DNA of 51,583 nucleotides from Glycomyces buryatensis (GTDB taxonomy: Bacteria > Actinomycetota > Actinomycetes > Mycobacteriales > Micromonosporaceae): contig NZ_STGY01000065.1 of NCBI RefSeq assembly GCF_004912275.1, positions 1-51,583 of the forward strand, given 5' to 3'. Shown here in pieces: positions 31,812-39,605 of the stretch. Position 1 is the stretch's first letter. Each line of letters starts with the position of its first letter. The notes under the pieces are model-generated. The model was not told the origin of the DNA. It saw nothing but the letters and a program-made list of their open reading frames with translations, and did no database searches. Made by a program: the position numbers and the translations under genes.

Positions 31812-32330
31812 ATGTCTGTAATGCGAGTTTCCAAGGGCTGCATCGATATCCTCCTCACCGCTGCAATGTGGAAGGACTGGCGCCACGACCTCCAGAGCAC
31901 GGGGCCGCTGGCCTGGGAGAGCAAGAACGAGGACGGCACGGTCGCGCGCCATGTCTTCGACGACTGGGAGCCCGAGCCGGTCGGGAAGATGCTCGACCAG
32001 GCGAACCATGCCGTCTACGCAGGCCGGTACGGCACGGCCGAGGTCAGAGGCGAAGGGCCCTACCGCTTCACGCGCGTCAAGAGCTGCAACCCGGCCACCA
32101 CCGACAAGGCGCTGATCCCCACCCTCGTGGCCTCAGTCGACAAGGAGATCAAGTTCTACGCGTATCAGACCAACGAGGGCCGCGGGTGGGAGGAATCCGA
32201 ACCGTACGCCTTCTGCCAGGCGCTCCGCCAGCACGTCCTGTCGTTCCTGTGGGAAGGCGTCGACTCCATCCCGTGGGGCGGCGACACCGCCTACTACGAC
32301 CGATTCGCCAGGTCAGGGCCGCGCTCCTAG
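31812..32330 (+). CDS. Hypothetical protein, 172 aa
   Basis: The 172-residue protein (MSVMRVSKGCIDILLTAAMW) is alpha-beta with a conserved-looking middle (VYAGRYGTAEVRGEGPYRFTRV) and an aromatic end. The leader has the palindromic site, CCGGATTAGGAACCGAGAG and AAAGGACAG. The ATG lies inside the palindrome CAGACATGTCTG. No family is recognised. Confidence 0.68.
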   Translation: MSVMRVSKGCIDILLTAAMWKDWRHDLQSTGPLAWESKNEDGTVARHVFDDWEPEPVGKMLDQANHAVYAGRYGTAEVRGEGPYRFTRVKSCNPATTDKALIPTLVASVDKEIKFYAYQTNEGRGWEESEPYAFCQALRQHVLSFLWEGVDSIPWGGDTAYYDRFARSGPRS

Positions 32331-32405
32331 CCCGAGGTCGGCGCACCGCTCGCGCGGTGCGCCCTCCTCCGGATTAGGAACCGAAGAGAGAAGGAGCACA
32401 AGCCG

Positions 32406-33014
32406 ATGGGTTCGCCCGCACAAACCACGCTCAACTTCCCCGGCGCTTCGAGCGCGCACTTCTACCTCCACTGGGGATCGCCGCACTACCAGATCCCCAA
32501 CATGGCCGCCTACGTGTTCGAGACCTGGTCCAACGGCCTGGACTGGAGCCTCGACGGTTACCGCTCCTACGTCGAGGCACTGAAGATCCAGGACCTCCCG
32601 ACCGAGGAAGGCCCCGCCCGCAAGGACGCTCACAAGTGGGGTGTCGAGCACAGCTACAACTACACCTTCACCGAGGACGGCCAGGTCTCGTTCACCTACG
32701 CCCACCGCCCGATCGGCGGCGACGGCTACGCGCCGGTCGACAGCGGCGCCAGCCGCTTCGACCTGTACCAGGCGGCGCTGAAATGGCGTCGGGAACTGCG
32801 CGCCAACGTCTACAAGCGGCTCCTGCGCCACGGCCTCCGCTCAGGCATCGAGGACTACGACCTCGACCTGATCGAGTGCGAGTACCGCACCGCCAGCGAG
32901 ACCCGCCCTGGCGTCGCCGAGTCGACTTCGGCTCAAGCGTTCCACCGCGGCCACGAGTGCTTCACCTCCGGATGCGCCCAGCCGCTCACCCTCGACCCCG
33001 CCGCACAGTCTTAG
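32406..33014 (+). CDS. Hypothetical protein, 202 aa
   Basis: The protein is aromatic and strand-rich in its first half (HFYLHWGSPHYQIPNMAAYVFETW) and helical later (LYQAALKWRRELRANVYKRLLRHGL). A hairpin (32340-32363), CCGGATTAGGAACCGAAGAGAG and AAGGAG lie before the ATG. The next gene starts 18 bases after its stop. No family is recognised. Confidence 0.68.
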   Translation: MGSPAQTTLNFPGASSAHFYLHWGSPHYQIPNMAAYVFETWSNGLDWSLDGYRSYVEALKIQDLPTEEGPARKDAHKWGVEHSYNYTFTEDGQVSFTYAHRPIGGDGYAPVDSGASRFDLYQAALKWRRELRANVYKRLLRHGLRSGIEDYDLDLIECEYRTASETRPGVAESTSAQAFHRGHECFTSGCAQPLTLDPAAQS

Positions 33015-33032
33015 CAGAAAGAGCACCCTCGA

Positions 33033-33614
33033 ATGATCAGCCAAGAAGACCGCGACCGCTACGCGCAGAAGGCCCTCGACCGCCTCAGCGTCCACGTCCA
33101 CAACCAGCACCACGTCAACCTCGCCGGCGTCGTCATCCCCGACGAGTTCACGATCCAGCTCGCCACCTTCGACATCGTCCCGGGCTCCGGAGAGATCAAG
33201 GCGCAGCGCGCGCTCGCGCAGCTCTGCCTCCTGGCCGACGCCCGCCAGTACTGCATCGAAGGCGGCGTGAACGCCCTGTTCCCCGACCACGAAGAGCGGT
33301 ACGAGCGCATCTACACCGCGTTCGGCTTCACCGGGACCGGCGACGGGCTCGCCAAGCGCGTCTACCGGAGGGAGCCCGACCCGAGCGGCACCCACGAGCA
33401 CCGCACCCGGCGCGTCCGCGCCGCCGAGGTCAAGTCCGGCGACATCGTCCGCCAGGTCGTCATCGACCGCCACGGGGCGGTCCAGTGGCACACGGTCAAG
33501 CGGACCTCCCACCACCCGTACGGTGTCGCGCACATTGAGTTCGAGTCGACGAACGGGTTCTACTGGACGCTGCCCGCGCAGCGGGCCGTGATGATCGAGG
33601 ACCTGAACGGCTAG
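33033..33614 (+). CDS. Hypothetical protein, 193 aa
   Basis: The protein starts MISQEDRDRYAQKALDRLSVHVHNQHHV. The first 110 residues are helical and the rest is predicted beta with a DIVRQVVIDRHGAVQWHTVKRTSHHPYG region. No catalytic motif is visible. It follows the previous gene closely and is probably cotranscribed. No family is recognised. Confidence 0.68.
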   Translation: MISQEDRDRYAQKALDRLSVHVHNQHHVNLAGVVIPDEFTIQLATFDIVPGSGEIKAQRALAQLCLLADARQYCIEGGVNALFPDHEERYERIYTAFGFTGTGDGLAKRVYRREPDPSGTHEHRTRRVRAAEVKSGDIVRQVVIDRHGAVQWHTVKRTSHHPYGVAHIEFESTNGFYWTLPAQRAVMIEDLNG

Positions 33615-33671
33615 AAACCGAACGAGGGGCCCGCTCCGGCGGGTCCCTCCCGACCGCGAAAGGAGGCGACC

Positions 33672-34265
33672 ATGACCGCGACCCCCACCATGACCGAAGT
33701 TCCCGTTCTCCAGCTCAGGTACCCTGAGTCCGAACTTGGACAGGGAGGGGGCGCGTCAGTGGTGGAACAGAAGCCGCGAATCACCGCCGAGGAACTCGCC
33801 GCCCTCGACGCAGGCAGGATCACCCAAGCTGACCTCGCACGCAGCAAGGGCGTCAGCCGCGCCACGATCAGCCGATGGACGCGCAAGACCCCCGGTGCTC
33901 CCGTCCCCTACCGGACCCAGCTCGCGCCATTCTGGCCCTGGAAGGTCACCACCAGCCACCAGCGGGCAGCCGCCTACATGCGCGCTTTCGATCACCTCCG
34001 CGTCCGAATCTCCGGCGCTGAACTTGACGACGAGCGCACTTCCAAGCTCATCGCCTGGTACAGGGCGATCCGGGCCAACGGCGAAGTCCTCGCCTACGAT
34101 CCGGACGCCCCGCCCACAGCGTGGAGGGTCAAGCACGGAGGATTCGAGTACCTCGAACGCGAACCCGCGGACAAGGACCTCCTGATCCGTGTTCCCGACC
34201 CCGAATGGTGGACCGAGGAGCGCCGGGCGGCCTGGAAGCTCCCGAAGGACCTCCCCGAGGGATAG
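33672..34265 (+). CDS. Helix-turn-helix DNA-binding protein, 197 aa
   Basis: Residues about 50-70 (ITQADLARSKGVSRATISRWTR) form a clear helix-turn-helix, close to those of sigma-like or XRE-type regulators. The C-terminal 100 residues are alpha-beta with tryptophan-rich spots (TAWRVKHGG, PEWWTEERRAAWKL). AAAGGAGGCGACC precedes the ATG, a strong ribosome-binding site. A start at GTG 33759 would remove the unstructured first 29 residues. It may regulate the following genes. Confidence 0.75.
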   Translation: MTATPTMTEVPVLQLRYPESELGQGGGASVVEQKPRITAEELAALDAGRITQADLARSKGVSRATISRWTRKTPGAPVPYRTQLAPFWPWKVTTSHQRAAAYMRAFDHLRVRISGAELDDERTSKLIAWYRAIRANGEVLAYDPDAPPTAWRVKHGGFEYLEREPADKDLLIRVPDPEWWTEERRAAWKLPKDLPEG

Positions 34266-34354
34266 CACTGGGGCGAGCCGAGGGTTAGGCTCGCGGGATA
34301 TCGCCCTCCGGGGCGCTGGCGCCGCCACGAGCGGCGAGGGTTGCAACGAAACGC

Positions 34355-34372
34355 GCCCGCGATCTAGCGGGC
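34355..34372 (+). terminator. Weak hairpin terminator
   Basis: Arms GCCCGC/GCGGGC enclose six bases and are followed by TCAGTTTT. It lies between the HTH gene and the Csd1-like gene. Another inverted repeat, GCGAGCC/GGCTCGC, is at 34273-34294. Confidence 0.5.
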
Positions 34373-34411
34373 TCAGTTTTCATGCCCTGCAACCGTAAAG
34401 GGAAAGCACTC

Positions 34412-34837
34412 ATGGTCGACGAACAGGACCAGGACCGCATCATCCGCCTCGACGAGGATCGCACGGACAGGCCCTATGTCCTTGGCCGCATCATCGCCCT
34501 CATCGAGGAGACCATCCGGGCCGGAACCGGCGAGCGGGCCCGCGACGCCTACAAGGAGACCCATTGGCCGGACGCGGTCGCCGGCCGCGCCCGCCGCGCG
34601 ATCGTCCAGGGCGAACAGAAAGCCTCCCTCGCCATGAAGGCGCTGCGGCACCGAGCGCCGAAGCGCGCCGCCTACCTCGAACGGACGAAGAGCGCACTGT
34701 TCGGCCTGATCGACGAGGTCCCCGAGCACCTCGGCCAGCACGACAGCTTGATCCTGAATCTCGGCTACCAGCACCAATCCGCCGACCTGCGCGGCCTGAC
34801 ATCCAAGGTGGTCAAGGACCCCGACACGCAGGATTGA
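34412..34837 (+). CDS. Cas8c/Csd1 C-terminal-domain homologue
   Basis: The 141-residue protein matches the C-terminal end of the type I-C Cascade protein Cas8c (Csd1). PYVLGRIIALIEE at about 21-33 corresponds to the family's A-Y-x-L-G-R-L-x-A-V-L-E. LIDEVPEHLGQHDSLILNLGYQHQS at 99-123 corresponds to F-P-x-H-L-x-x-E-x-Q-x-x-x-x-L-G-Y-Y-H-Q. In type I-C systems this part is also made separately as the small subunit Cas11c. No cas genes or CRISPR array accompany it here; it is flanked by an HTH gene and a lysogeny cassette. The start with AAAGGGAAAG upstream is 34412; the open frame to 34382 has no better signal. It could be an anti-CRISPR decoy or a protein with an unrelated role. Confidence 0.75.
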   Translation: MVDEQDQDRIIRLDEDRTDRPYVLGRIIALIEETIRAGTGERARDAYKETHWPDAVAGRARRAIVQGEQKASLAMKALRHRAPKRAAYLERTKSALFGLIDEVPEHLGQHDSLILNLGYQHQSADLRGLTSKVVKDPDTQD

Positions 34838-34864
34838 AGCCACGTACGCGGAGAGCAAACGGGA

Positions 34865-34890
34865 AACCCCCGGCCATGAGGCCGGGGGTT
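34865..34890. terminator. Bidirectional terminator
   Basis: Perfect 11-base arms (AACCCCCGGCC and its complement) enclose ATGA. It lies between convergent genes, the Csd1-like gene and the leftward 82-aa gene. Confidence 0.85.
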
Positions 34891-34899
34891 CTGTCGTTT

Positions 34900-35148
34900 C
34901 TACAGGTCGTCGAGGCTCGTGATGTTGAGCGTGCCGTTCACTTGAGTGACCTTCTTCGGGGCACCGCCGTAGTAGTTGTTTTGGAAGACCGGGCTACCGC
35001 CAGTCGCGGGCGGCGAAGCCTGCTCGTCCTCCTCGATCACCTCGGCCTCGACGAACGGGGGTTCCTCGTCGACCTGGAGGCCGAGCTTCTTCCGGTATGC
35101 CTGGACGACGGATTCGACCGAGCCGTCTTCCCGGGGTTCGATGTCCAT
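34900..35148 (-). CDS. Small hypothetical protein, 82 aa
   Basis: AGGACCCCAC precedes the ATG at 35148. The protein begins MDIEPREDGSVESVVQAYRKKLGL, has an acidic, proline-containing middle and a beta-like end (FQNNYYGGAPKKVTQVNGTLNI). It is the last gene of the leftward lysogeny-type cassette. A 130-base gap separates it from the DUF397 gene. No family is recognised. Confidence 0.6.
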   Translation of the reverse strand: MDIEPREDGSVESVVQAYRKKLGLQVDEEPPFVEAEVIEEDEQASPPATGGSPVFQNNYYGGAPKKVTQVNGTLNITSLDDL

Positions 35149-35280
35149 GTGGGGTCCTCCGGATCAAGTTGTGTCGGGTATCCGACACTTTACCGTCGCG
35201 AAGCTGGTCATGGGGGTTCGAGGGGAACGCAAAAACGCGCCCCCCTAGGGTGGGGAGCGCGCCTCGAAGGTGCGGGGCGG

Positions 35281-35514
35281 CTAGGCGATCTCGCCGGACT
35301 TGATGCCGGTAAGCAGGGATCCAAAGGCATTGGTGGACAGAGGGAAACGGGGAGATTCCATGCCAAGCTTGGAGTCCCGAACCTCGAAGCCGTCACCAGT
35401 GGCGCGGGCCTCGACGCAGTCACTGCCATTGCCGTTGTTGGCGCTTCGGCTGCTCTTGCGCCATCCCTCTCCAGCCTGGAGCGCTCGCGTGCTCTCTGTG
35501 TTGTGGCTGGTCAT
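35281..35514 (-). CDS. DUF397 protein
   Basis: This 77-residue protein has the DUF397 signature: WRKSSRSANNGNGSDCVEA at about 18-36, VRDSKLG near 46 and F-x-x-L-x-x-G-I-K-S-G-E-I at the end. DUF397 genes usually follow an XRE-DUF5753 regulator, and here the ATG overlaps the regulator's stop (ATGA). In streptomycetes such pairs behave as toxin-antitoxin-like or developmental regulators. In a phage the pair could be part of lysogeny control. Confidence 0.85.
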   Translation of the reverse strand: MTSHNTESTRALQAGEGWRKSSRSANNGNGSDCVEARATGDGFEVRDSKLGMESPRFPLSTNAFGSLLTGIKSGEIA

Positions 35515-36374
35515 CTCGTCACGTCCTTCAACTTAGCCTTAAGGAGATCGATGCTCTGAACTTCATTCAGAGCTTCATCGTTCCAGAGGGACTCAAATCC
35601 CTCTGCTATCCAGTCTATGTCAGGCGATTCTGCGTAGACCGTTCCGGCAGGGCTGTCCGTAGCAACCACGGTCGGCCAGTCGTTGCGCATCTCAAACAGG
35701 GTGAACCCCGTCTCGACACTCAAACCGATGTGCTTCCAGACACCGCGGGGAAGCGCCCTCAGTTCGACTTGCGGAAGCCCAGCGGTGTCGATCAAGTGGC
35801 TGATCTGACCAGACATCACGGTATTCCCACCGACATGGTGGTCGAGAACCGTCTCCAGGAACAGAACTCGCACGATCGGTCCGCCGGGGTCTTGGATTAG
35901 CGATCCTCGAATCTGGCGAGTCTCAAGCCATCGATTCGCCTGCTCGGCGTCCTCTTCATCGGTCCGAACCTCGAACAGAGTACGTGCATAATCGGGAGTC
36001 TGGATCAGACCGGGCACCACAACAGTGCTCAGGATGAGCATCCGTTGAGCGTTCTCTTCCAGCCAGATGAAGTTAGCCAAGCCGCTGCCGATTCCGTGCC
36101 CATCTGCCCACCCTCGCTGGGTGACCTCTTGCGCAAGTTTGAGCAGATTTGCGCGAGTCTTCAGGTCCCTGACTCGGTAGAGGTCGAGGAGACCTGGAAG
36201 CTCATCGATCGAGATTGGGAACTCGCCTCGCTCGAACCGGGACACGACCGCGCGCTGCTTACCCAAGAACTGTGCGACTGCCTGGACCTCGACATCCGCG
36301 GCTTTCCGAAGCTCTTGCAGCTCCTTGCCGAGCCATCGAGCCCTGATGGTTGGCTGCTTGCCTACGTCCTCCAC
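35511..36374 (-). CDS. XRE-family regulator with DUF5753 domain
   Basis: The 287-residue protein has an N-terminal helix-turn-helix (about 14-55: LGKELQELRKAADVEVQAVAQFLGKQRAVVSRFERGE) and a C-terminal DUF5753 (about 100-285: VPGLIQTPDYARTLF, VRVLFLETVL, LPRGVWKH, FTLFEM). It is the family of Scr1-like regulators. It is the likely immunity or lysogeny regulator of the phage, or a cargo toxin-antitoxin component. The start is GTG at 36374 with GGAGGGGG upstream. It is divergent from the operon starting near 36815. Confidence 0.88.
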   Translation of the reverse strand: MEDVGKQPTIRARWLGKELQELRKAADVEVQAVAQFLGKQRAVVSRFERGEFPISIDELPGLLDLYRVRDLKTRANLLKLAQEVTQRGWADGHGIGSGLANFIWLEENAQRMLILSTVVVPGLIQTPDYARTLFEVRTDEEDAEQANRWLETRQIRGSLIQDPGGPIVRVLFLETVLDHHVGGNTVMSGQISHLIDTAGLPQVELRALPRGVWKHIGLSVETGFTLFEMRNDWPTVVATDSPAGTVYAESPDIDWIAEGFESLWNDEALNEVQSIDLLKAKLKDVTR

Positions 36375-36814
36375 GAGTGCCCCCTCCGGTAGGTGGTCAG
36401 GATACCCAGGCCAATCGGCATGCCTGTGGGGTGGAGCTTACCCCAGTTGCTACACGAGGCGAAATCTCCGAATGCTGCATGGTCATGCTACGTTGCGTTC
36501 TAGATCTTGATGTGCCATCATCAACACGTGGCGTTCGGCACAGTATGACGCGTTCGCCGCATGTGACATAACCCTGGTCGGGCGCTGCTCGAACGGCCGG
36601 AACCCTGATGGACTCGGCGACGAGGAAGTTTGGTGGGGTTCCAGCTCGACCGGCCCGCCCACTTCGGGGCTTCTCGAAGAGGTGGGGGTGGGCGGGCCAC
36701 TCCATAACTGAAGACCACGACGTTTCATCCACGCCGCACACAAGACGGCGGCCCACGTCAGGCTAGGTTCCCTGCAAAAGTCCCTTGTCCTGGCGTGGGC
36801 CGCTCAAGCGGCAC
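36375..36814. promoter_or_regulatory. Divergent control region between XRE gene and rightward operon
   Basis: There is no convincing gene in these 440 bases. It holds an inverted repeat GGCCCGCCCAC/GTGGGCGGGCC (36652-36662/36688-36698) and a larger hairpin (separate entry). TTGATG and CATCA half-sites lie near 36506-36520. Both flanking units must start here; operators for the XRE protein are expected. I could not fix promoter boxes. Confidence 0.5.
36749..36802 (+). other. Long hairpin in leader of rightward operon
   Basis: CGGCCCACGTCAGG (36749-36762) pairs at 13 of 14 positions with CCTGGCGTGGGCCG (36789-36802) around a 26-base loop. It ends 12 bases before the first possible start of the next gene. 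It does not fold as a tRNA. It may regulate translation of the first gene. Confidence 0.5.
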
Positions 36815-37282
36815 ATGAAGAGAAACGGTCCTTCTCTCATGACCTTCGCCCTATCCTACGACCCGACGCTGTGGCACGCAAAAGCCACGATCGCCAAGCA
36901 CCAACCCATCCCGATCCTCTTCGGGCTCCTCTATCAGTGCGAGGCGTTCGACTGCCGCGAGATCACCCGCCGCAAGGGCTGCACGACTCGACGGAAGAAC
37001 CTGGAGACCTACAACAAGAGGGCTGAACCTGCCGAGAAGCGCCGCTCCGTCGATGCCGGGTACCTGTTCAGCAATACAGAGGCCCTCAACATCCTTCCGC
37101 CCAAACCCAAGAAACCCGCTCCGGCTCCGGTGCCGGCCATCCCTGCGCAGCGGCCCCCGGCCCCGATCGAGCAACGGCGGCCAAAAGGCCGTCGCTTCCG
37201 CCGAAAGCCCACCCCGCGGCATCGGTACCGCGACACCCGGCACGACTACCCGATCGAGCCGGTTAAGGGAGCGGTCGCATGA
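36815..37282 (+). CDS. Hypothetical basic protein, 155 aa
   Basis: The protein has a hydrophobic/cysteine region (IPILFGLLYQCEAFDCREITRRKGC), a lysine-rich middle and a proline-, arginine-rich tail (about 95-150) that could bind nucleic acid. It overlaps the next start (ATGA) and so opens the rightward operon. Starts at 36785, 36815 and 36839 are all possible and none has a clear ribosome-binding site. No family is recognised. Confidence 0.55.
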   Translation: MKRNGPSLMTFALSYDPTLWHAKATIAKHQPIPILFGLLYQCEAFDCREITRRKGCTTRRKNLETYNKRAEPAEKRRSVDAGYLFSNTEALNILPPKPKKPAPAPVPAIPAQRPPAPIEQRRPKGRRFRRKPTPRHRYRDTRHDYPIEPVKGAVA

Positions 37283-37575
37283 GCACCGAGACCGACACCG
37301 AATCCCCGGCGAAGATCGTCCCCGTCGCGGGCGGGATGGAAGACCGGTTGCGCCTGCGCTACACCGCATTCCCTGGCGACGACAGGGTCACCCTCGAAGA
37401 TGCCGACGCCGGAAATGCGCTCGTCGCCACCGTCAACGGCCTCATCGAAGCCGACTACCCGCGCATCCTCTTCGAGCCCGAATACTTCAACCGGCTCAAC
37501 TACTACCGCCGGGAGATCCGGGACACCGCGCAGCGCCACTACCAGCACTCCATGCGTGGGAGGTCGGTCCGATGA
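37279..37575 (+). CDS. Small protein, 98 aa
   Basis: The protein (MSTETDTESPAKIVP) has a beta-like middle (RLRYTAFPGDDRVTLED) and a tyrosine-rich, helical end. It overlaps both neighbours by ATGA. Its TLEDADAGNALVATV stretch is similar in pattern to VSTVEEKPQFVGTVSAL of the next protein, so the two may be related small domains. No family is recognised. Confidence 0.6.
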   Translation: MSTETDTESPAKIVPVAGGMEDRLRLRYTAFPGDDRVTLEDADAGNALVATVNGLIEADYPRILFEPEYFNRLNYYRREIRDTAQRHYQHSMRGRSVR

Positions 37576-38192
37576 GCCAGATCGGAGCGGTCATCCCGCC
37601 GTCGACCAAGCGGGTGAGGATCGGCGAAGGCGAACGCGAGCGGGAAGTGGTCCTCAAGGTATTCCCCGGCGACGGCCTCGTGACGGTCTCGACCGTCGAG
37701 GAGAAGCCCCAGTTCGTCGGGACCGTCTCTGCGCTGAACCTGCGCAGGCCACAGTTCCGCGTCGAGGCTGAGTTCATCGTCGCATTCAACCGGGACGACC
37801 GCCGCGAGATCCGCGAGGCGGCTGACACGGCATACCAAGCCGCGCAGGCAGCGGCGAAGTCGTCGGCTCCCTCCGCCCCCGCGTCTCCGCCGACGATCCC
37901 CCCGGGACCTGGCACGAAGTACGTCACGGTCGACCGACTCAAGCTCGCGTTCACCCCCGACATCGAGCACCGGGCCGTCACGCTCCACACCGGAATCGGC
38001 TCCCCCCGCTACATCGGCCAGGCCCGGAACATCGGCGAGGTCGACGACGCCGAAACCGACCTGTGGTTGAAAGACCTCTGGCACGCCCGCTTCAGTGGCC
38101 CTGACCTCTCGCAGGACATCAAGGAGGCCGCCCGCAACGTCTGGCTGGCGGCCCGTGACGCGCAAGCAGTGAGAGGGGCACCGCATGGGTGA
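37572..38192 (+). CDS. Hypothetical protein, 206 aa
   Basis: From ATG at 37572 the protein has two segments of similar pattern, about 20-75 and 120-185 (VLKVFPGDGLVTVST and LKLAFTPDIEHRAVTL), joined by an alanine/proline linker at about 95-115. This suggests two copies of one beta domain, as in the previous gene. It overlaps the next gene by eight bases. The longer open frame upstream to 37053 is a shadow. Confidence 0.62.
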   Translation: MSQIGAVIPPSTKRVRIGEGEREREVVLKVFPGDGLVTVSTVEEKPQFVGTVSALNLRRPQFRVEAEFIVAFNRDDRREIREAADTAYQAAQAAAKSSAPSAPASPPTIPPGPGTKYVTVDRLKLAFTPDIEHRAVTLHTGIGSPRYIGQARNIGEVDDAETDLWLKDLWHARFSGPDLSQDIKEAARNVWLAARDAQAVRGAPHG

Positions 38193-38844
38193 GACAGCGA
38201 CCGCAGAGGCCGGACCGGTACGGGAGGCGGCGGGGCTGAAGATCGGCGAGTTCCACCTGTGCGCCGCCGCCGGGCCCGACTGGACTTACCGGGTGTATCT
38301 CCACGGCGGCAATCAGGCCCGGGTGGACAGGGTCTTTCCCGATCCTCACCGCGGTGTTGCCGAGGCGACGGACCTCGACCAGTACGACCAGGGCGGGGCG
38401 CACTTCGACTTCCCGTCTGACTGGGCCGGGAACGGCAATGCCGTCCTCGCCGAGGCCGCGATCGTTGACGCTTACAAGCGTGCGATCGAGGTCCCTGTGC
38501 GCTCCTCGATTCGCTTCGGCGATCTCGTCCTCGTCATGACCGCCACTCCCAGTACGGGGGTCGTTCGTGTCGAAGAGGAGCCCGGCGACGCGGAGCCACG
38601 GTGGGCGGCCACCTTGACCGCACCGCACAAGGACTACATGCAAGTCCAGGTCTCCTGGAGCGCTCCCGACTACGGAGACACGTTCGGGACCGACCCGGAG
38701 TCCGAGCCGGGCAGGTCCAACCGGCTCCGACTCGCCCGCGCGGGCTCAGCACTGTGGCGCTCGGCCGTCCGGGGCCGCCTTGCCCTGCCACGGCAGGCCC
38801 GAACCGACGACATCAACGAGCGGAGCGCCCTGCGCAATGGCTGA
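38185..38844 (+). CDS. Hypothetical protein, 219 aa
   Basis: The protein begins MGETATAEAGPVREAAGLKIGEFHL and continues with a beta-rich stretch (DWTYRVYLHGGNQARVDRVF) and helices. It overlaps both neighbours by eight bases. Hydrophobic strand patterns recall those of the two preceding proteins. No family is recognised. Confidence 0.62.
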   Translation: MGETATAEAGPVREAAGLKIGEFHLCAAAGPDWTYRVYLHGGNQARVDRVFPDPHRGVAEATDLDQYDQGGAHFDFPSDWAGNGNAVLAEAAIVDAYKRAIEVPVRSSIRFGDLVLVMTATPSTGVVRVEEEPGDAEPRWAATLTAPHKDYMQVQVSWSAPDYGDTFGTDPESEPGRSNRLRLARAGSALWRSAVRGRLALPRQARTDDINERSALRNG

Positions 38845-39127
38845 CCCAGGAGCGCCGCTCGGCGAGTTCGAGCGCGAGGACTTCGTCTTCACCGTCTACC
38901 CGGACGGCGAGGTCCACCGCGTCGAGGCCCGCCGAGGCAACTTTCCAATGGGCCTGATCTGCCACGTCTACCACTACGCGTACTCGGAGTGGTACTCGAA
39001 CTGGTCGCGGGACTCCTGGAAACCCTGGATCGACCAGCAGGCCCGCCAGGTCATCGCCAAGGCCGAGCAGGCGGAGAACGACCGCGCGGAATCCGTTGCG
39101 GCACAACTAGACCACATATCGGAGTAG
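38837..39127 (+). CDS. Small protein, 96 aa
   Basis: The ATG at 38837 overlaps the previous gene by eight bases. The protein has FVFTVYPDGEVHRVEARRGNFPMGL, an aromatic middle (HVYHYAYSEWYSNWSRDSW) and a helical acidic end. No family is recognised. It is part of the same tight operon. Confidence 0.6.
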   Translation: MADPGAPLGEFEREDFVFTVYPDGEVHRVEARRGNFPMGLICHVYHYAYSEWYSNWSRDSWKPWIDQQARQVIAKAEQAENDRAESVAAQLDHISE

Positions 39128-39308
39128 CACCCGCGACGCGATCACCGCGCCGTCAGTTCGGCGGCCGGAAGGTCATCGCGAACCCGCTACCCCATCTTCA
39201 CCGACTCGGGTGCGGCGGCGCCTCCCGATCCGGCGGGCTCGATCCCATCGGTCCGCCAGTGCTGCCGCACCCGTCCCACCATCAAGACGAGACGGAGCAA
39301 TCTCCTCA
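39128..39308. other. Gap with long inverted repeat
   Basis: CGGGTGCGGC (39207-39216) and GCCGCACCCG (39264-39273) form ten-base arms around a 47-base loop that has its own GC-rich folds. There is no gene. It may be a terminator or a leader structure for the membrane-protein genes that follow. Confidence 0.5.
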
Positions 39309-39605
39309 ATGGACGAAAAGTCCGAACCACTCAACCGCACCACCTTCGTCACCGCGACCGTGCTTTACCTGGCGTTCGCCATCATCTTCACCTTCGGCGC
39401 CGTCTTCATGATCATGGCGCTGTACGAGCTGGTCAGCCTCCAGCCCGCCTCCAGTTGGTCCGCCTTCTGCGCCCTGATCGGGCTTGCCTTCCAGCTCGCC
39501 GGGGTTGTCGGGCTCGTGATGGTCACCAACTCGCTGGCCCCCTACACCGGACTCCTGCCGATGGTCATGCCGAAGTGGAAGCGGAGCCATGCCGAACAGC
39601 ACTAA
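39309..39605 (+). CDS. Membrane protein, 98 aa, two TM helices
   Basis: Hydrophobic stretches at about residues 12-38 (FVTATVLYLAFAIIFTFGAVFMIMAL) and 52-75 (FCALIGLAFQLAGVVGLVMVT) mark two membrane helices; the ends are polar. It overlaps the following gene by 17 bases. Function is unknown. Confidence 0.65.
   Translation: MDEKSEPLNRTTFVTATVLYLAFAIIFTFGAVFMIMALYELVSLQPASSWSAFCALIGLAFQLAGVVGLVMVTNSLAPYTGLLPMVMPKWKRSHAEQH

Noticed and set aside
36749..36802. tRNA gene
   Set aside because: A long stem with a 26-base loop exists, but there is no D-, anticodon- or T-arm pattern. I found no tRNA elsewhere by eye; a tRNAscan run would be decisive.
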